Part shown: positions 30,023 to 40,076 of the stretch, piece after piece
Position numbering within the stretch: position 1 is the first letter of the stretch
Layout of the letters: every line of letters begins with the position of its first letter
Source: Barthelona sp. PCE
Lineage: Eukaryota > Metamonada: BaSk clade
Direction: 5' to 3'
Assembly (NCBI GenBank): GCA_040285745.1
Contig: JAUFOR010000002.1
Coordinates: forward strand, 2,064,581 to 2,128,580
Length of the DNA stretch: 64,000 bases
Translations under genes and position numbers: made by a program
The notes under the pieces: generated by a model
What the model was told of the DNA's origin: nothing
Seen by the model: only the letters and a program-made list of their open reading frames with translations
The model's database searches: none

Positions 30023-30997
30023 TCACTGATCAAAAACAACAAGATGAACACCTCCAGGATCGTCCTCACCTTCTTCAAATTTAATAACAAACTTGTTTTT
30101 ATCCATTGCAATAATGTGGTCAACAAAATCGTAATCACCAATACGAGTTCTAAGATCCATATCGATCACGAAAGCTTCGTCAAATACAGAAAAATATGCT
30201 GATGCACCTACCATGATATTGAAATTAACATTAATATCATTGCTAGTCTTTTTCCATGTTTCAGACATTATATCAAATGAAACCCATGTTGGATTTCCAT
30301 TTTCTAGTACAGTGAACGTTATGTTATTCGTTTCTTGCCTGTAGACAGCAAAATATTTCATGGATAGTTTGACTTCGCCTTGCAGCTCGTAAGTATACTT
30401 TTCCTTACTTTCAACGTTATATATTATGGAATTAGTGCCCGGTATAACAAGATAACCAGCATGCACAGAGAAATGAGAAGAAAAATCTTCAAAAATGTGT
30501 AGTATTTCAAAATCTTCACTTTCTATTGTTGTTCTTGCAACAGCAACTTGGTTCACATCTCCATCCAGTGGCACACCGTTCATATAGATGTGATCGGTAT
30601 CAACTACGATGTGCATGGGTTTTGTTTGAAAGGGATATCGATGAGTCTTTCTTGAAAAAACACCCCATTCAGTATTTAAAAAAAATACATCGTATTCATT
30701 ATGATGGAAAAGCAGCAACGCGTGTGCTGAAGCAGAGTATTTAAGCTCAGACCAGAAAAGATCATTGGTATTGGCATTTAGTGGAAGTTCTATGTGCTCA
30801 ATAATGTTTTCTGGGGTTGAGACCGATCTCATCTCAACAAAAAGGTTCCCGTCAGGTTCAATAGTATTATCATTTTCTTCATGGAAAGAAAGTACCAAAA
30901 ATTTGTCATCATCAACAAAAGTAAGACCTGTTGCTGTTGGAAATTGTAAAACAACACCCGTTTGATTATCTTCAAAGGGTTCTATCTCAAAAAACAT
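30023..30997 (-). CDS. Beta-rich protein, unknown family
   Basis: 324 residues, acidic, with many alternating hydrophobic strands (for example GYLVIPGTNSIIYNV and KFVIKFEEGEDD) spaced as in a beta-propeller. No signal peptide, transmembrane segment or catalytic motif. Its style resembles the large beta-rich proteins at 49-57 kb, though I see no direct alignment. The ATG at 30997 is the first in a frame preceded by stop-rich sequence. The 3' end is next to the 148-base duplication. Confidence 0.65.
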   Translation of the reverse strand: MFFEIEPFEDNQTGVVLQFPTATGLTFVDDDKFLVLSFHEENDNTIEPDGNLFVEMRSVSTPENIIEHIELPLNANTNDLFWSELKYSASAHALLLFHHNEYDVFFLNTEWGVFSRKTHRYPFQTKPMHIVVDTDHIYMNGVPLDGDVNQVAVARTTIESEDFEILHIFEDFSSHFSVHAGYLVIPGTNSIIYNVESKEKYTYELQGEVKLSMKYFAVYRQETNNITFTVLENGNPTWVSFDIMSETWKKTSNDINVNFNIMVGASAYFSVFDEAFVIDMDLRTRIGDYDFVDHIIAMDKNKFVIKFEEGEDDPGGVHLVVFDQ

Positions 30998-31580
30998 AAT
31001 AAACCGGAAAGAAAAGGAATAAAAGATTCGTACAAACGATTCATAATAAAATAGTACTTGTGACTATACATTTACAGTTTGCTTGAGATCATTGAACAAT
31101 AAAAACAACAATAAATAAAAGAAATGGGCAGAACAGAAAAAAGTAATAACAATTGCTTTGAAATTGGATACAAATTGCTTCTTGCGTTAAAAACCCTGTT
31201 ATAATCATAAAAAAGCCCCAGAAAGCACAGCAAATTAAGTTTAAATTATCGATGAAAACAACAATTCCCTTCTTTTTGTTAATACAAGAATCTTTATATG
31301 TCTGAGCAGCACACACCATGCAACCGTATCTATCCAAGAGAATTGAAGGGTACTAACTTGAACATATAATCCCACTAAGTGTAATCGCCCTTAAAGCACA
31401 TAATCAACGAGTTTTCGTTGTTTTATAACCCTAATTACATCATTTATATGCAAAACATAAGCATGCTAAAGAGATTGTTTTTTTGTTTAACTGAGAACTA
31501 TTCTACTCTTTTGGTGGTACTCACCGAACTTAACATTAGTAAAAACTAAGAGAAAATCCACAGCAATCCTTAAACATCCA
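30998..31580. other. Intergenic, nothing supported
   Basis: AT-rich. An 82-codon minus-strand frame (31089-31337) is hydrophobic and Phe-rich but contains no domain and lacks coding character. Confidence 0.45.
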
Positions 31581-31796
31581 CTATTCATTGAGAAATTTCT
31601 GTTCTTCATTAACAGTTGAACGAACTACATGAGGGCACATTTCACGCTCATCTGCACAGATATCACATCCATTTTGAGTCCTGTAATCTTGAATTTCCCT
31701 TTGCAAACTCTCTATCTCAACAATGACAATTCCTGGCGTTTGAAGAGGACTAAAGGGTGTTGCTGTTGTGGGAAGTGCGGGTTCTTCTGGTGTCAT
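31581..31796 (-). CDS. Small Cys-containing protein (71 residues)
   Basis: The frame starts with an ATG and reads a Pro/Thr-rich head, a short helix (IVEIESLQREIQDY) and CDICADEREMCPH, which has a partial zinc-finger look (CxxC, then CPH). It is too short for a RING. Expression is not shown by the sequence. It could be a real microprotein or chance. Confidence 0.35.
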   Translation of the reverse strand: MTPEEPALPTTATPFSPLQTPGIVIVEIESLQREIQDYRTQNGCDICADEREMCPHVVRSTVNEEQKFLNE

Positions 31797-32100
31797 TGAA
31801 TAATACCTAACTATAGACGGGTAAAAAAGTTTAGCAGGGCTCTTCTAGAAAAGTATGAGCTCTGAATCAGTTTTTTGTGGACTACAAGAAAGAGTACACC
31901 CATTGAGTAGGTGAATGCGCCACGAAAATGATCATAAGTCTATTTCAGTCTGCGTCAGTTTTATCCGACTTATATGGGTTATTTGAAGGGCTGACATCGC
32001 GTTTTTGTACAAAGACGCGTGGTTGACGAGAAGGTCTTCCTCTTTCAGTCACTCCTTCGTGCTTTCTTGCTTATAACCATTTCTCTTTTTATCAAGAAGT
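31797..32100. other. Upstream region of the NF-YA-like gene
   Basis: 304 bases with no gene. It ends in a pyrimidine-rich stretch TTTCTCTTTTTATCAAG just before the ATG at 32101, a variant of the initiator motif. Confidence 0.4.
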
Positions 32101-32655
32101 ATGTCTTACGGATACCTAACTCCGCAATCTAGTAACATCCACTTACACCCAGACCCTTCACTTGAAACACAAATGAATACCGAAATTCCTGAAACCATCG
32201 ATGCCCCAGTTGAATCAAAGGTCGAAGACGCCATCTCACCCGACTATATTGTTCCCAATATCCTTGAGACCAAGCTTTCAGAGGAGCAGATGAAGATTAT
32301 GATTCAGAACATTCAAACTCTCGTCGCTACTGTCCCAATGACGAACATCTTTAACCCTAGCCTGCCTGTCACCAATCAAGTTTTGGAAGAGAACTTACAA
32401 CACTTCCAGAAGCTTTTCCTTGTTATGACTGGTCATATCAGGGATTCTGTTGATTCACAAGGTTATGTTCCCGACAACAACCTCGTCGCTGCTCCTGCTG
32501 TCCTTAATAATTCAAAGAATCGTGGTCGTATTCGTCGTTATCGTCAAGAGAAGCGTAGATTCACTGGTCCTGATACTACCGTTTCAAACGCTAGGCGCCG
32601 TGCTGCTTTGGCCAAGCCCCGCGATGCCAAAGGTCAATTTATCAAGACAACCTAA
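32101..32655 (+). CDS. NF-YA (CBF-B/HAP2)-like transcription factor subunit
   Basis: 184 residues. The C-terminal 50 contain the two halves of the NF-YA core: NSKNRGRIRRYRQEKRRF, equivalent to the subunit-contact helix NAKQYxRIxxRR, and NARRRAALAKPRDAKGQF, equivalent to the DNA-contact segment SRHxHAMxRxRGxGGRF. The His residues that contact CCAAT in the canonical family are replaced by Arg and Ala, so DNA specificity may differ. The N-terminal two thirds are acidic and Pro/Thr-rich, as in activation regions. NF-YA acts in the nucleus with NF-YB/NF-YC; no partner is in the window. An alternative is a CCT-like basic motif protein. Confidence 0.55.
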   Translation: MSYGYLTPQSSNIHLHPDPSLETQMNTEIPETIDAPVESKVEDAISPDYIVPNILETKLSEEQMKIMIQNIQTLVATVPMTNIFNPSLPVTNQVLEENLQHFQKLFLVMTGHIRDSVDSQGYVPDNNLVAAPAVLNNSKNRGRIRRYRQEKRRFTGPDTTVSNARRRAALAKPRDAKGQFIKTT

Positions 32656-32964
32656 GGTTTGATGAGTTGTATGTATTGTTGGAAATATTCTATCGTTTGT
32701 TGTTGTCAGTAGTCTTGTAATGTTAAGGGATTCCCTTTTCTGTATTACTTTTTATTTCATAACTTTGTTTTAAAGATCATTGTGACTTAAATAGAAAAAA
32801 TTGACTTTTTTCTTTATCCTTTTTCTTAATCATTAAATTCTTATAAAGCATCGTTGGAAAAGATCTCAATCTCATATACGTTGCAATCTACTGTCATTCA
32901 ACATTCATATTTCTCTCGTTACATACATATGTAGGATGTAGCAATAATAAAAAAAAAAAAATTT

Positions 32965-33489
32965 TTAACGTTGATAGTAATTATTTAGACCGTTTGAATG
33001 CTGCTTTGGTGGCCTGCGTTGCTGTTCTTGCTGTTGCCCATCATAATTGTACCTACTGTCTCTGACAGCTTGCTGCTTTCTAGGAGGGTGCCTTTGTGTC
33101 GGTCTTCTTTCCTGTCTGTTATTGTACTGCCTTTCACGAGGACCACGGCTATGATTATTACGGTGCTGAAACGACCGTCCTCGCTCCTCTATAACGCTCA
33201 CTGTTGAAGGTTGAGCAAGGCCACGAAGCTTACCTTGTTTTAAAATCTTTTTCTTTTGCAAATTCCATTTTAAGATATCTTCCTTAGTACAGTGCTTCAT
33301 TTGGAACTGACAGAAATCCATCCAGCTTGCAGGTGTGAATGAATAGTTAAAATAATCATCAATACTAACACCACGAAGATTCCATGGTGCGTTTTGTCCA
33401 AATAACTCTTCAAAATTCCATAAATATATGGGGACCCCCTCGAAAAGTGGCATGCTATACTCTTCCCCAGCATATTCAGCCTCAGTCAT
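32965..33489 (-). CDS. FIP1-like mRNA 3'-end processing factor
   Basis: 174 residues. The Fip1 motif is clear at about 35-60: APWNLRGVSIDDYFNYSF, then WMDFCQFQ, matching the family's [23 protein letters not shown]. An acidic N-terminus precedes it, and a Gln/Arg/Asn-rich basic tail follows (RRPTQRHPPRKQQ), as in the RNA-binding C-terminus of FIP1. It bridges poly(A) polymerase to the cleavage and polyadenylation factor in the nucleus. It is short, but the key motif is complete. An initiator-like CCTTTTCAAC lies about 20 bases upstream of its ATG. Confidence 0.82.
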   Translation of the reverse strand: MTEAEYAGEEYSMPLFEGVPIYLWNFEELFGQNAPWNLRGVSIDDYFNYSFTPASWMDFCQFQMKHCTKEDILKWNLQKKKILKQGKLRGLAQPSTVSVIEERGRSFQHRNNHSRGPRERQYNNRQERRPTQRHPPRKQQAVRDSRYNYDGQQQEQQRRPPKQHSNGLNNYYQR

Positions 33490-33801
33490 TGTAAATAAAC
33501 TGTTGAAAAGGAAAATGTTTGTGATATCAGCTTTGTAAAGCTTTTTTTACAGAAAGATCGGCCTATAAATAAGTATAGGAGTTGATCGAGTGAAAAGTTT
33601 GGGGTGACAGCTTACATTTGCATTTTTGCATTTATTTGCAAGCTATGCGAGAAGGATTTCATTCAGCATTTACATCATTGAATATTTTGTGCTGGGGAAG
33701 GTCTGAGAGTGGGATTATAACTTAAGTTATGTCTTGTAATTAGGCGTTTTCTAAAAGAAACTCTACTCTGTATCATTTGTACTTTTACGAGTATTAAATA
33801 T

Positions 33802-33939
33802 AGCTGTGAAGCTTCGGCTGAGCTGATTAAAGGAGTATTGGGATTGAAAACACCACATTTGATAATTCAGTACAATCAAGTCGACTCCACGCGAGTTAAC
33901 TCAATTCGGACTACTCTTTCCTTTAATCTTAATTTTTTT
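33802..33939 (+). ncRNA. Candidate structured RNA ending in a T7 run
   Basis: AGC-TTCG-GCT forms a UUCG tetraloop hairpin (33810-33819). GATTAAAGG (33825-33833) pairs perfectly with CCTTTAATC (33920-33928), enclosing a second hairpin GTCGACTC/GAGTTAAC with loop CACGC (7 of 8 pairs). TTTTTTT follows at 33933. This could be a Pol III transcript. No family was recognised, and AT-rich DNA folds by chance fairly often. Confidence 0.3.
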
Positions 33940-34537
33940 GTGTTTATTAATAAAATGAGTGCTTAATTTTTTGGTTGTTGATATTTGTTTATTGTATTTG
34001 GTTTCTTATGGCTCATCATATATGTAAGTTACAGGGTACTCTTGAAAAGATATACCAATTCTGTTTAGTCAGATAAAAACGCCAAATAGCTGGAATTCTC
34101 ATTGGGAGTAAGCACGATATTCATAGTACTGCTTTTATGTGGATAAATATTACTTCTATTGTACTTTTTTGAAAAAAGGTACCACATATTAAGGGCAGAT
34201 ATCCAAATTATACTAAAGGAACAAAAACACGTATGAAGCCGTTCAATCTGCTATAAAGACAAACACATTTATATCATAATGTGGTTAAAACTGTTTACGT
34301 TGAAAAAATACAAAATGTGAATTTCTTCCTTAATTCAGTTTTATATCATCTATATCAGCAACCATAACACACACAAATCCAAATCACACACTGATGTATT
34401 TGAAATATGAACATACGGTGTTTTTAGAAAATATAAACTCAATGTAGATCAATACACACTTTTTTGACGAATTTGAACAAATAAAATTGTAGGACACACG
34501 TCCCTGTCAACGTGGTAATATTAAAAACTCGTTACAC

Positions 34538-34548
34538 ATTCATAACCC
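34538..34548 (+). promoter_or_regulatory. Initiator-like ATTCATAACCC
   Basis: 28 bases before the dyskerin ATG. The TTCATAACC core is shared with the motifs before the genes starting at 40062 (minus) and 53304. Confidence 0.4.
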
Positions 34549-34576
34549 ATTTCGTGTCTACTAACAACAAATTTTA

Positions 34577-36092
34577 ATGGAAAGTGCAACAATTATTCCC
34601 GTGAATTCGGAGAGAAAGGTTATCAAAGAGGACGTCCCCGTTCTACTTAAGGTATGTGATATATTCGCAAAATTTTGTGTTCAAGAAGCGTCTGACTTGG
34701 TTGTATAAGTGCTGATCGGAAGTGGCTGCCAGTTTTCCAGTGTCATACGAGTGTCTAGTATAGAACATTGCAATAATAAGTTGTTTTTCTATACAAGCTA
34801 CTCATTACATTTGGAATTTTTGGAACCTCACTTTCAAGGCCAATATTGCACCGAATATATGTCAATATGCAAGAAACACACCTGCGATAGAATTAAAGTT
34901 TTTTTCTAACATTTAGGGTTGGGATGAGATGAACAACACTGGAGCAAGCTACACACCACTTGAGGGCGGTCACTTGCCTAACAAGAGACCCCTGGAAGAG
35001 CATCTCAAGTACGGTTACATCAGTTTGGATAAGCCTGCTAATCCTTCCACTCATGAGGTTGTATCTTGGATCAAGCGCATCCTTCGTGTCGAGAAGACCT
35101 CAAGCACAGGAACCTTGGATCCTGCTGTTACTGGAGAGTGTGTCATTCTACTTAACCGCGGATCTCGTCTTACAAAGGCTCAGCAGGAAGCAGGAAAGCA
35201 GTACGTGTGTCTCTGCCGCCTCGGTGACCCCACCACCAAGGACCCAGACTTTGTGATGCCGACAGAGCAGGATGTTATTCGTGTTCTCCAGGAACTCACT
35301 GGACCTCTTCTTCAGAGGCCACCAGAGAAATCAGCTGTCAAGCGTGTTCTCCGTGTCCGTAAGATTACCAACAACACCCTCCTCGAGTACAAGCCCGAAA
35401 CCAGACAGATCCTCTTTACCAGCGACTGTCAGGCTGGTACCTACATGCGTACTCTTTGCGAGCACATTGGTATCATGCTCCGCACCACTGGAACAATGGA
35501 AGAGCTCCGTAGAAGCCGTTCCGGCCACGTCAGCGAGATGAGCGCAGTGACCATGCACGATTTGTTGGACGCTCAGTATCACTATGACCACACTGGAAGC
35601 GAACTTTTACTCCGTGAGGCCATCCATCCTCTCGAGGATCTGCTCGTGCACCACAAGCGCATTATCGTTAAGGATTCATGTATCAACGCCTTATGTTACG
35701 GCGCCCCCCTCCACTATCAGGGTATCCTTAGGTATGATGCCGAGATTGTCGAAGGAGATGTTATTGTGCTTGTGAGCACAAAGGGTGAGGCCATTGCTCT
35801 TGCTACAGCCGGTTTATCATCATTCTCTCTACAGAACGCTACCTTTGGCATCGCTGCTCGTATTAAGCGTGTCATTATGGATAAGGACACTTATAAGCAG
35901 CGCTGGGGTAAGGGTCCTCGTGCGTTGCAGAAGAAGAAGCTGAAGGAAGATGGAATGCTGGACAAGTACGGTCGGCCTAATGATCGTACCCCTCCTGAAT
36001 GGTTTAGAAAGGTTATTCTTATGAAGGGAGAAGAAGAGAACCGCAAGGAAGAGGGTGAAGGAATGCCCTACAAGATTCAGCGCACCGAATAA
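34577..36092 (+). CDS. CBF5: Dyskerin/CBF5 rRNA pseudouridine synthase (two exons)
   Basis: Exons 34577-34651 and 34917-36092; 416 residues. Exon 1 supplies the dyskerin N-terminal segment ending DVPVLLK, which joins GWDEMNNTGASYTPL at the start of exon 2. The catalytic motif is GTLDPAVTG (Asp nucleophile), preceded by GYISLDKPANPSTHEVV and followed by YVCLCRLG. The PUA domain spans about 270-345 (LHYQGILRYDAEI). A Lys-rich C-terminus (KRWGKGPRALQKKKLKED type) is typical. It isomerises uridines in rRNA and snRNA within H/ACA particles in the nucleolus. Codons are strongly biased to AAG and C-ending forms, suggesting high expression. The first ATG of the intronless frame (34929) would omit essential sequence. 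Confidence 0.95.
34652..34916 (+). other. Spliceosomal intron in dyskerin (265 nt)
   Basis: Starts GTATGTGATA and ends TTCTAACATTTAG. Removal restores the conserved dyskerin reading. The CTAAC branch-point-like sequence ends six bases from the splice site. Confidence 0.9.
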
Positions 36093-36224
36093 TAAAGAGC
36101 CAAATGCTTGATTACATATTTTCAATGTTGAGTTATTAATTTTTACTCACCAGAGTGGTTTGTATGCGAAAACCAACCCACTGCAAAAGAAAAAGTGGCT
36201 TAACAACTCCTACCGAGTATATAA

Positions 36225-36236
36225 CTCTTTTCATCA
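36225..36236 (+). promoter_or_regulatory. Initiator-like CTCTTTTCATCA
   Basis: 17 bases before the NAC-alpha ATG. It nearly matches the motif before RPAP1 and, on the other strand, before CFIm25. Confidence 0.45.
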
Positions 36237-36252
36237 CATACATTGATTTAGA

Positions 36253-36869
36253 ATGGCTCCGAAGTACGATAAGAAGATCATCAAGCAATTAGAGAAGATG
36301 GGCGCCGAGAAAGTCGAGGATTTCTCACGTATTGCCTTGAATCATCAGGAAGTATGTGTTTCAGCACCGTTTCTTTATTTTAAGCAGCTGGGTAGCAACG
36401 AGTTCCGACCTTAAGGGATTTGGACAACCAGCAGCAAAGATATTGGTGTTGTATTGTTAACAATGCCTCTAATATTTAGTACCAGCTTGTTTTCACTGAT
36501 AAGTTTAGCGTTTACCAAATTCCCGGCACCGATACCTACTATGTGATCGGTAGCTTCGGTTCCGTTGACCTCAACCAGGTTCGTCAATTCGATAGCATGA
36601 TGGAGAAGGGTGCCAACGCTCCTGCTATGGAGACCCCCGCTGTCCCCACACAGGCTGAAGCCACACAGGAAGAGGGATCTGCTGAGGAAGAGATTCCTAC
36701 TGAGGAAGAGATTGCTGAGTACATTGCTGATGTTGATATGGATGAGTACGAAGAAGATTTGCAGGCCATTATCGCCAACAAGGAGATGTCCCGTGAGCTT
36801 GCTGCTTACTACCTTAAGAAGTACGATTTTGATCCCATTGAAGTCGTTTTGAACCTTGGCACTGAGTAA
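36253..36869 (+). CDS. Nascent polypeptide-associated complex subunit alpha (two exons)
   Basis: Exons 36253-36351 and 36480-36869; 162 residues. The spliced product reads KKIIKQLEKMGAEKVEDFSR and ALNHQE from exon 1, then YQLVFTDKFSVYQIPG and TYYVIGSFGSVDL from exon 2, which is the NAC domain. An acidic linker rich in Glu and Pro leads to a C-terminal UBA domain (SRELAAYYLKKYDFDPIEVV), the feature that separates alpha from beta. It binds nascent chains at the ribosome with NAC-beta. The size is close to the family's usual 170-215. Without splicing, only the second half appears as an open frame. Confidence 0.92.
36352..36479 (+). other. Spliceosomal intron in NAC-alpha (128 nt)
   Basis: Starts GTATGTGTTT and ends CTCTAATATTTAG. 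Joins the two halves of the NAC domain in frame. Confidence 0.92.
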
Positions 36870-37086
36870 CTTTCGCCATTGGTACGAATGGCTCCCAGCT
36901 AGGCATTCAGCGCTTAGTGGAGTAAAATTATGATTGATATTCATGGTTATGTTTTTTTTATGATAATAGATCCCTCTTTATTTTACTTTTCTGCTTATTA
37001 ACAAAGAAAGTAATGTCATTTAAACCACAAACTTGAATATGTGCTACATCTATATGGATTGAATGAATCGTATCAGTTTTTTTACT

Positions 37087-37098
37087 CTCTTTCATCAT
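37087..37098 (+). promoter_or_regulatory. Initiator-like CTCTTTCATCAT
   Basis: 14 bases before the ATG at 37113. It supports that start over the in-frame ATG at 37041, which lies upstream of the motif. Confidence 0.45.
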
Positions 37099-37112
37099 AT
37101 TTATTGACAAAA

Positions 37113-38846
37113 ATGAACGATCCTGGGTATTTGATGCAGCAGGCAGAACAGATTGAGTTTGAAAAGAGGCATATTAGACCAAGTGCACGTATTGTGGGTA
37201 ATCAAGCCAGAAAATCTGCTTTGGCTCAGATTTCAAAGAAAAGACTTGTTATTAAAGAACGTAATGCATCTACACGTCCCTCGAAACCACGTCCATTTCG
37301 AGAAAATCCAGTAATCGCTGTCCAAAAAAAAATTTTTAAACCAAGGAAAAGGAATGTGAAACTTCGTACACTAGATTATGCAGCCCCCTACGACCATGAC
37401 AAGTCACACGATAATGATTCAGATAGTGATGGAGATTTGAGCAAGTTGCGTTTCGGTTTTAGTGGACGCACAATTTCTGTTGATGAAAGTCGTAACATCG
37501 AGGGCGGAGAGGGGTTGCACCACCATGGAGGAGCTGTTCACCGTGCAGGATACACTATACACGAAGTATTAGATTTATTGAGATCTACACAACAAGAGCA
37601 AAGGGAGTTTGCATGCTCCATCGTTATTAACATTGTAGACAAGCAGAATGAGCGGATGGATGTTCAAAAGGCGGTATTGGAGAACTTCCCGCGTGTATTC
37701 AAGGTGTTGTATCCTAAGTTTATTACATGTACGCTGGAAAGGTATATGTGCATGCTTCTTTCTCGTCTTTTTCCTCCAAAGAATCAGTTCATTGATTACA
37801 TACTCGGTTGTCTCTTGTTTTCGCTCCAGGATGATTTCTTTCCATATTTTGGCCCAAAAAAGCATCAAAAGTTATTTCCAGACGATGTTGAGGAAAAGCA
37901 TATCCTCTCTCTTATTTTGGACAGTGGGTTCCACAGTACACTCGTAGATCCTCTCAACGTGAAGCTTTACGCGCATTTCTTGAGTGGGTGTTTGCTTGTT
38001 TGTGAGGAGATAGCTGCAAGAGCTATTCCTCAATTGAGGATGATGTTTACCAAGTTGGGAGACGAAGTTGACGATTTAAGTGCTCTAGCGTGTCTGGTGC
38101 GGTGTCCATCGATCCTACCTAAGGCGTATCTTGTGCGTGCAAACGAAATTGTTGAGGCAGATCATGGTGAGGAGGCAGTTGATGTAGATCAAATTTTTGT
38201 ACCAAACATTCCGTATTCACTGCTCCCTCTCCGCTTCGTTGGCGCACGCAATGTTGCCCAGGTGCGCTGGATGAAGCGTTCAGGTGCTGATTATCATAAA
38301 GAAGCTATTAGTTTTTTCACAGCTCAGCCAGTTTTTCTCCCACACTCTGGCTTGTCTTTTGTGGATCCCACAAGGCTGAGCGACCACGAAATGGCACGAC
38401 TCATCGCCAGAGTGAACCCAGGTATCGGTTTTATGCGATCTTTACTGAAAGAAGTGTATAACATCGAACTTGAGCCTGAAATTTATGTTTTCTCTGACTT
38501 TGAGGTCACAAAGTACCCGGGAATGATTTTATTTGTGCTACATGGTGCGCTTCGTCATCTAATCTTCGAGTTTGACGAAGAAATGCTATGTAATTTGGCT
38601 GACACGGCTGTTCTTCAGCCAGGAGTATGCTGGCTGTTAGAAGAGCTCAAAGGAACAGCAGAGCGCATAAAACAGGCAGAAGAGGGTACACTTGACGCCT
38701 GGATGAGGTTTATGCAACGTGGCGATCATTTCGGTGTTGAGATATCTACAAAGAACTGCCGTTTCGTACTAAAAAGTCTCGGATTCAAGGCCGAGCGTAG
38801 GTTTAGAGAGGTTCTTGGCGCCAACATTGACCGTATTGTTTCATAA
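37113..38846 (+). CDS. RPAP1-like RNA polymerase II-associated protein
   Basis: 577 residues from the ATG at 37113 (MNDPGYLMQQ); the frame is open to an ATG at 37041, but the extra 24 residues are hydrophobic and upstream of the initiator motif. The hallmark is the RPAP1_C block at about 110-175: LRFGFSGR, then GEGLHHHGGAVHRAGYTIHE and LLRSTQQEQREFA. A basic Lys/Arg-rich region and an Asp/Ser stretch precede it, and helical sequence fills the rest. RPAP1 helps assembly and nuclear import of RNA polymerase II. It is much shorter than animal RPAP1 (about 1400), retaining mainly the conserved block. It converges with SGTA, 55 bases apart. Confidence 0.82.
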   Translation: MNDPGYLMQQAEQIEFEKRHIRPSARIVGNQARKSALAQISKKRLVIKERNASTRPSKPRPFRENPVIAVQKKIFKPRKRNVKLRTLDYAAPYDHDKSHDNDSDSDGDLSKLRFGFSGRTISVDESRNIEGGEGLHHHGGAVHRAGYTIHEVLDLLRSTQQEQREFACSIVINIVDKQNERMDVQKAVLENFPRVFKVLYPKFITCTLERYMCMLLSRLFPPKNQFIDYILGCLLFSLQDDFFPYFGPKKHQKLFPDDVEEKHILSLILDSGFHSTLVDPLNVKLYAHFLSGCLLVCEEIAARAIPQLRMMFTKLGDEVDDLSALACLVRCPSILPKAYLVRANEIVEADHGEEAVDVDQIFVPNIPYSLLPLRFVGARNVAQVRWMKRSGADYHKEAISFFTAQPVFLPHSGLSFVDPTRLSDHEMARLIARVNPGIGFMRSLLKEVYNIELEPEIYVFSDFEVTKYPGMILFVLHGALRHLIFEFDEEMLCNLADTAVLQPGVCWLLEELKGTAERIKQAEEGTLDAWMRFMQRGDHFGVEISTKNCRFVLKSLGFKAERRFREVLGANIDRIVS

Positions 38847-38901
38847 TTTTTTTTTTTTGGGTGTTTTCATTTGTGAATTCAGTTTTTTAGTAAAATCAAT
38901 T

Positions 38902-40062
38902 TTACTGCGTTTGGCACTCTGGGTTTTGTTGACCTTCACCGCCTTCTTCGCCGCCCTGTGCGCCGCCCATTGCACCAAACATACTTCCCATCATGTTTTG
39001 AATCATACTAGGGTCGATATTCTGCAACATCTGCTGCGACATATCCATCATAGCGTTCGTTGTGTTCTCATCCATCTCTTCGCCAGTGAGCGACGTCATG
39101 ATGCCGTTAACCATGGATCCGAGTTGGCCTCTGGCCTCTGGGTTTTCAAACACCTCATTGATGGGAATAGCTTGCTCGTTATCTACTTGGACAACAGGTT
39201 CTGGAGCGGGCTCCGGCTGTACAGAATCGCGCTCGGGTTCTTGCGCGGGTGCAGCAATTGTTGGGGCAACCGGTGCAGTGGGGAGGGTATCCATCATTTG
39301 GAGAATTCTTTCCTGAGGGTTGAGCTCATACGCCTTCATGAACGCATTTTTAGCCTCATCATACTGACCGAGGGCGTTCAGAGCGTGTCCGAGGTTCAGA
39401 TGTGCTTTGCCGTAATCGGGCGCCAAATCGATGGCGTGTTCGCAGTCTGCAACGGCAGCCCCGAAGCGGTCCAGTCGGAGGTTAGCTGCTGCTCTGTTGC
39501 AATAATAGATGGGGTTCTCGGGTTCCGCCTCGATAGCCTCACTATATGAAAGGATCGCCTGCCCATAGTTCTTCTCCCTCATAAATGCATTTCCCTTTTG
39601 CTTTAGATTCTCAGAGAACTGCTCGTTTTGGATTGGGAGAGTCATGTTGTCCATCTCCTCTTGGTGGCTTTTCTGACCCATAAACAGTTTAACGAAGAGT
39701 TCTTTTGAGGAAGGCAGGACTTCAGTGCTAATCGCATTATATCGAATGTAATCAACGCGGAGACCAACAATCTTCTGCATTATATTACCCTGATCGATGT
39801 TGTCGAACACTCCGCGGCGAATAAGGCGTTGGAGGTATAACTCGAACTTCTTACCATGATTTAAGTTGTTTTTAAGCTTCTTGTAGATCAAGACAGAGCG
39901 CTCGAGGTCTACAGAATCCTCCTCAATGTCGAGGCAGTGTTTTTCAGCATAAGTTTCGAGCCACCCCAATGCTTGTTGCAGATTCTCATCTTTCTCCTGC
40001 ATATTGAGCTTAGAGAGGAACTGGATGACAGACGAGAACGTTTCAGCTTTGTTAAAATCCAT
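38902..40062 (-). CDS. SGTA/Sgt2-like TPR co-chaperone
   Basis: 386 residues. An N-terminal SGTA homodimerisation-type segment (FSSVIQFLSKLN, then LETYAEKHCL) is followed by an unusual helical insert, then three TPR repeats (about 150-255: LKQKGNAFMREKNYGQAILS, YCNRAAANLRLDRF, AHLNLGHALNALGQY) and a Pro/Glu-rich linker. The C-terminus is a Met/Gln-rich STI1-like segment (MQQMLQNIDPSMIQNMM type) with a Gly-rich end. Sgt2/SGTA captures tail-anchored proteins after translation and passes them to the GET pathway, while the TPR clamp binds Hsp70/Hsp90. The animal protein is about 313 residues. The insert between the dimer domain and the TPRs is the odd feature. Confidence 0.88.
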   Translation of the reverse strand: MDFNKAETFSSVIQFLSKLNMQEKDENLQQALGWLETYAEKHCLDIEEDSVDLERSVLIYKKLKNNLNHGKKFELYLQRLIRRGVFDNIDQGNIMQKIVGLRVDYIRYNAISTEVLPSSKELFVKLFMGQKSHQEEMDNMTLPIQNEQFSENLKQKGNAFMREKNYGQAILSYSEAIEAEPENPIYYCNRAAANLRLDRFGAAVADCEHAIDLAPDYGKAHLNLGHALNALGQYDEAKNAFMKAYELNPQERILQMMDTLPTAPVAPTIAAPAQEPERDSVQPEPAPEPVVQVDNEQAIPINEVFENPEARGQLGSMVNGIMTSLTGEEMDENTTNAMMDMSQQMLQNIDPSMIQNMMGSMFGAMGGAQGGEEGGEGQQNPECQTQ

Positions 40063-40076
40063 TTTTCTATTGAAAT

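Larger units (their letters stand above)
33490..34576. other. 1.1-kb intergenic region
   Basis: No coding frame of note. A structured-RNA candidate lies near 33802-33939. The rest is AT-rich, ending in the dyskerin promoter. Confidence 0.5.

Noticed and set aside
30998-34576. Spliceosomal U6/U2 or SRP RNA.
   Set aside because: None of the hallmark sequences (such as ACAGAGA with a downstream AGC triad) was found in the intergenic regions.
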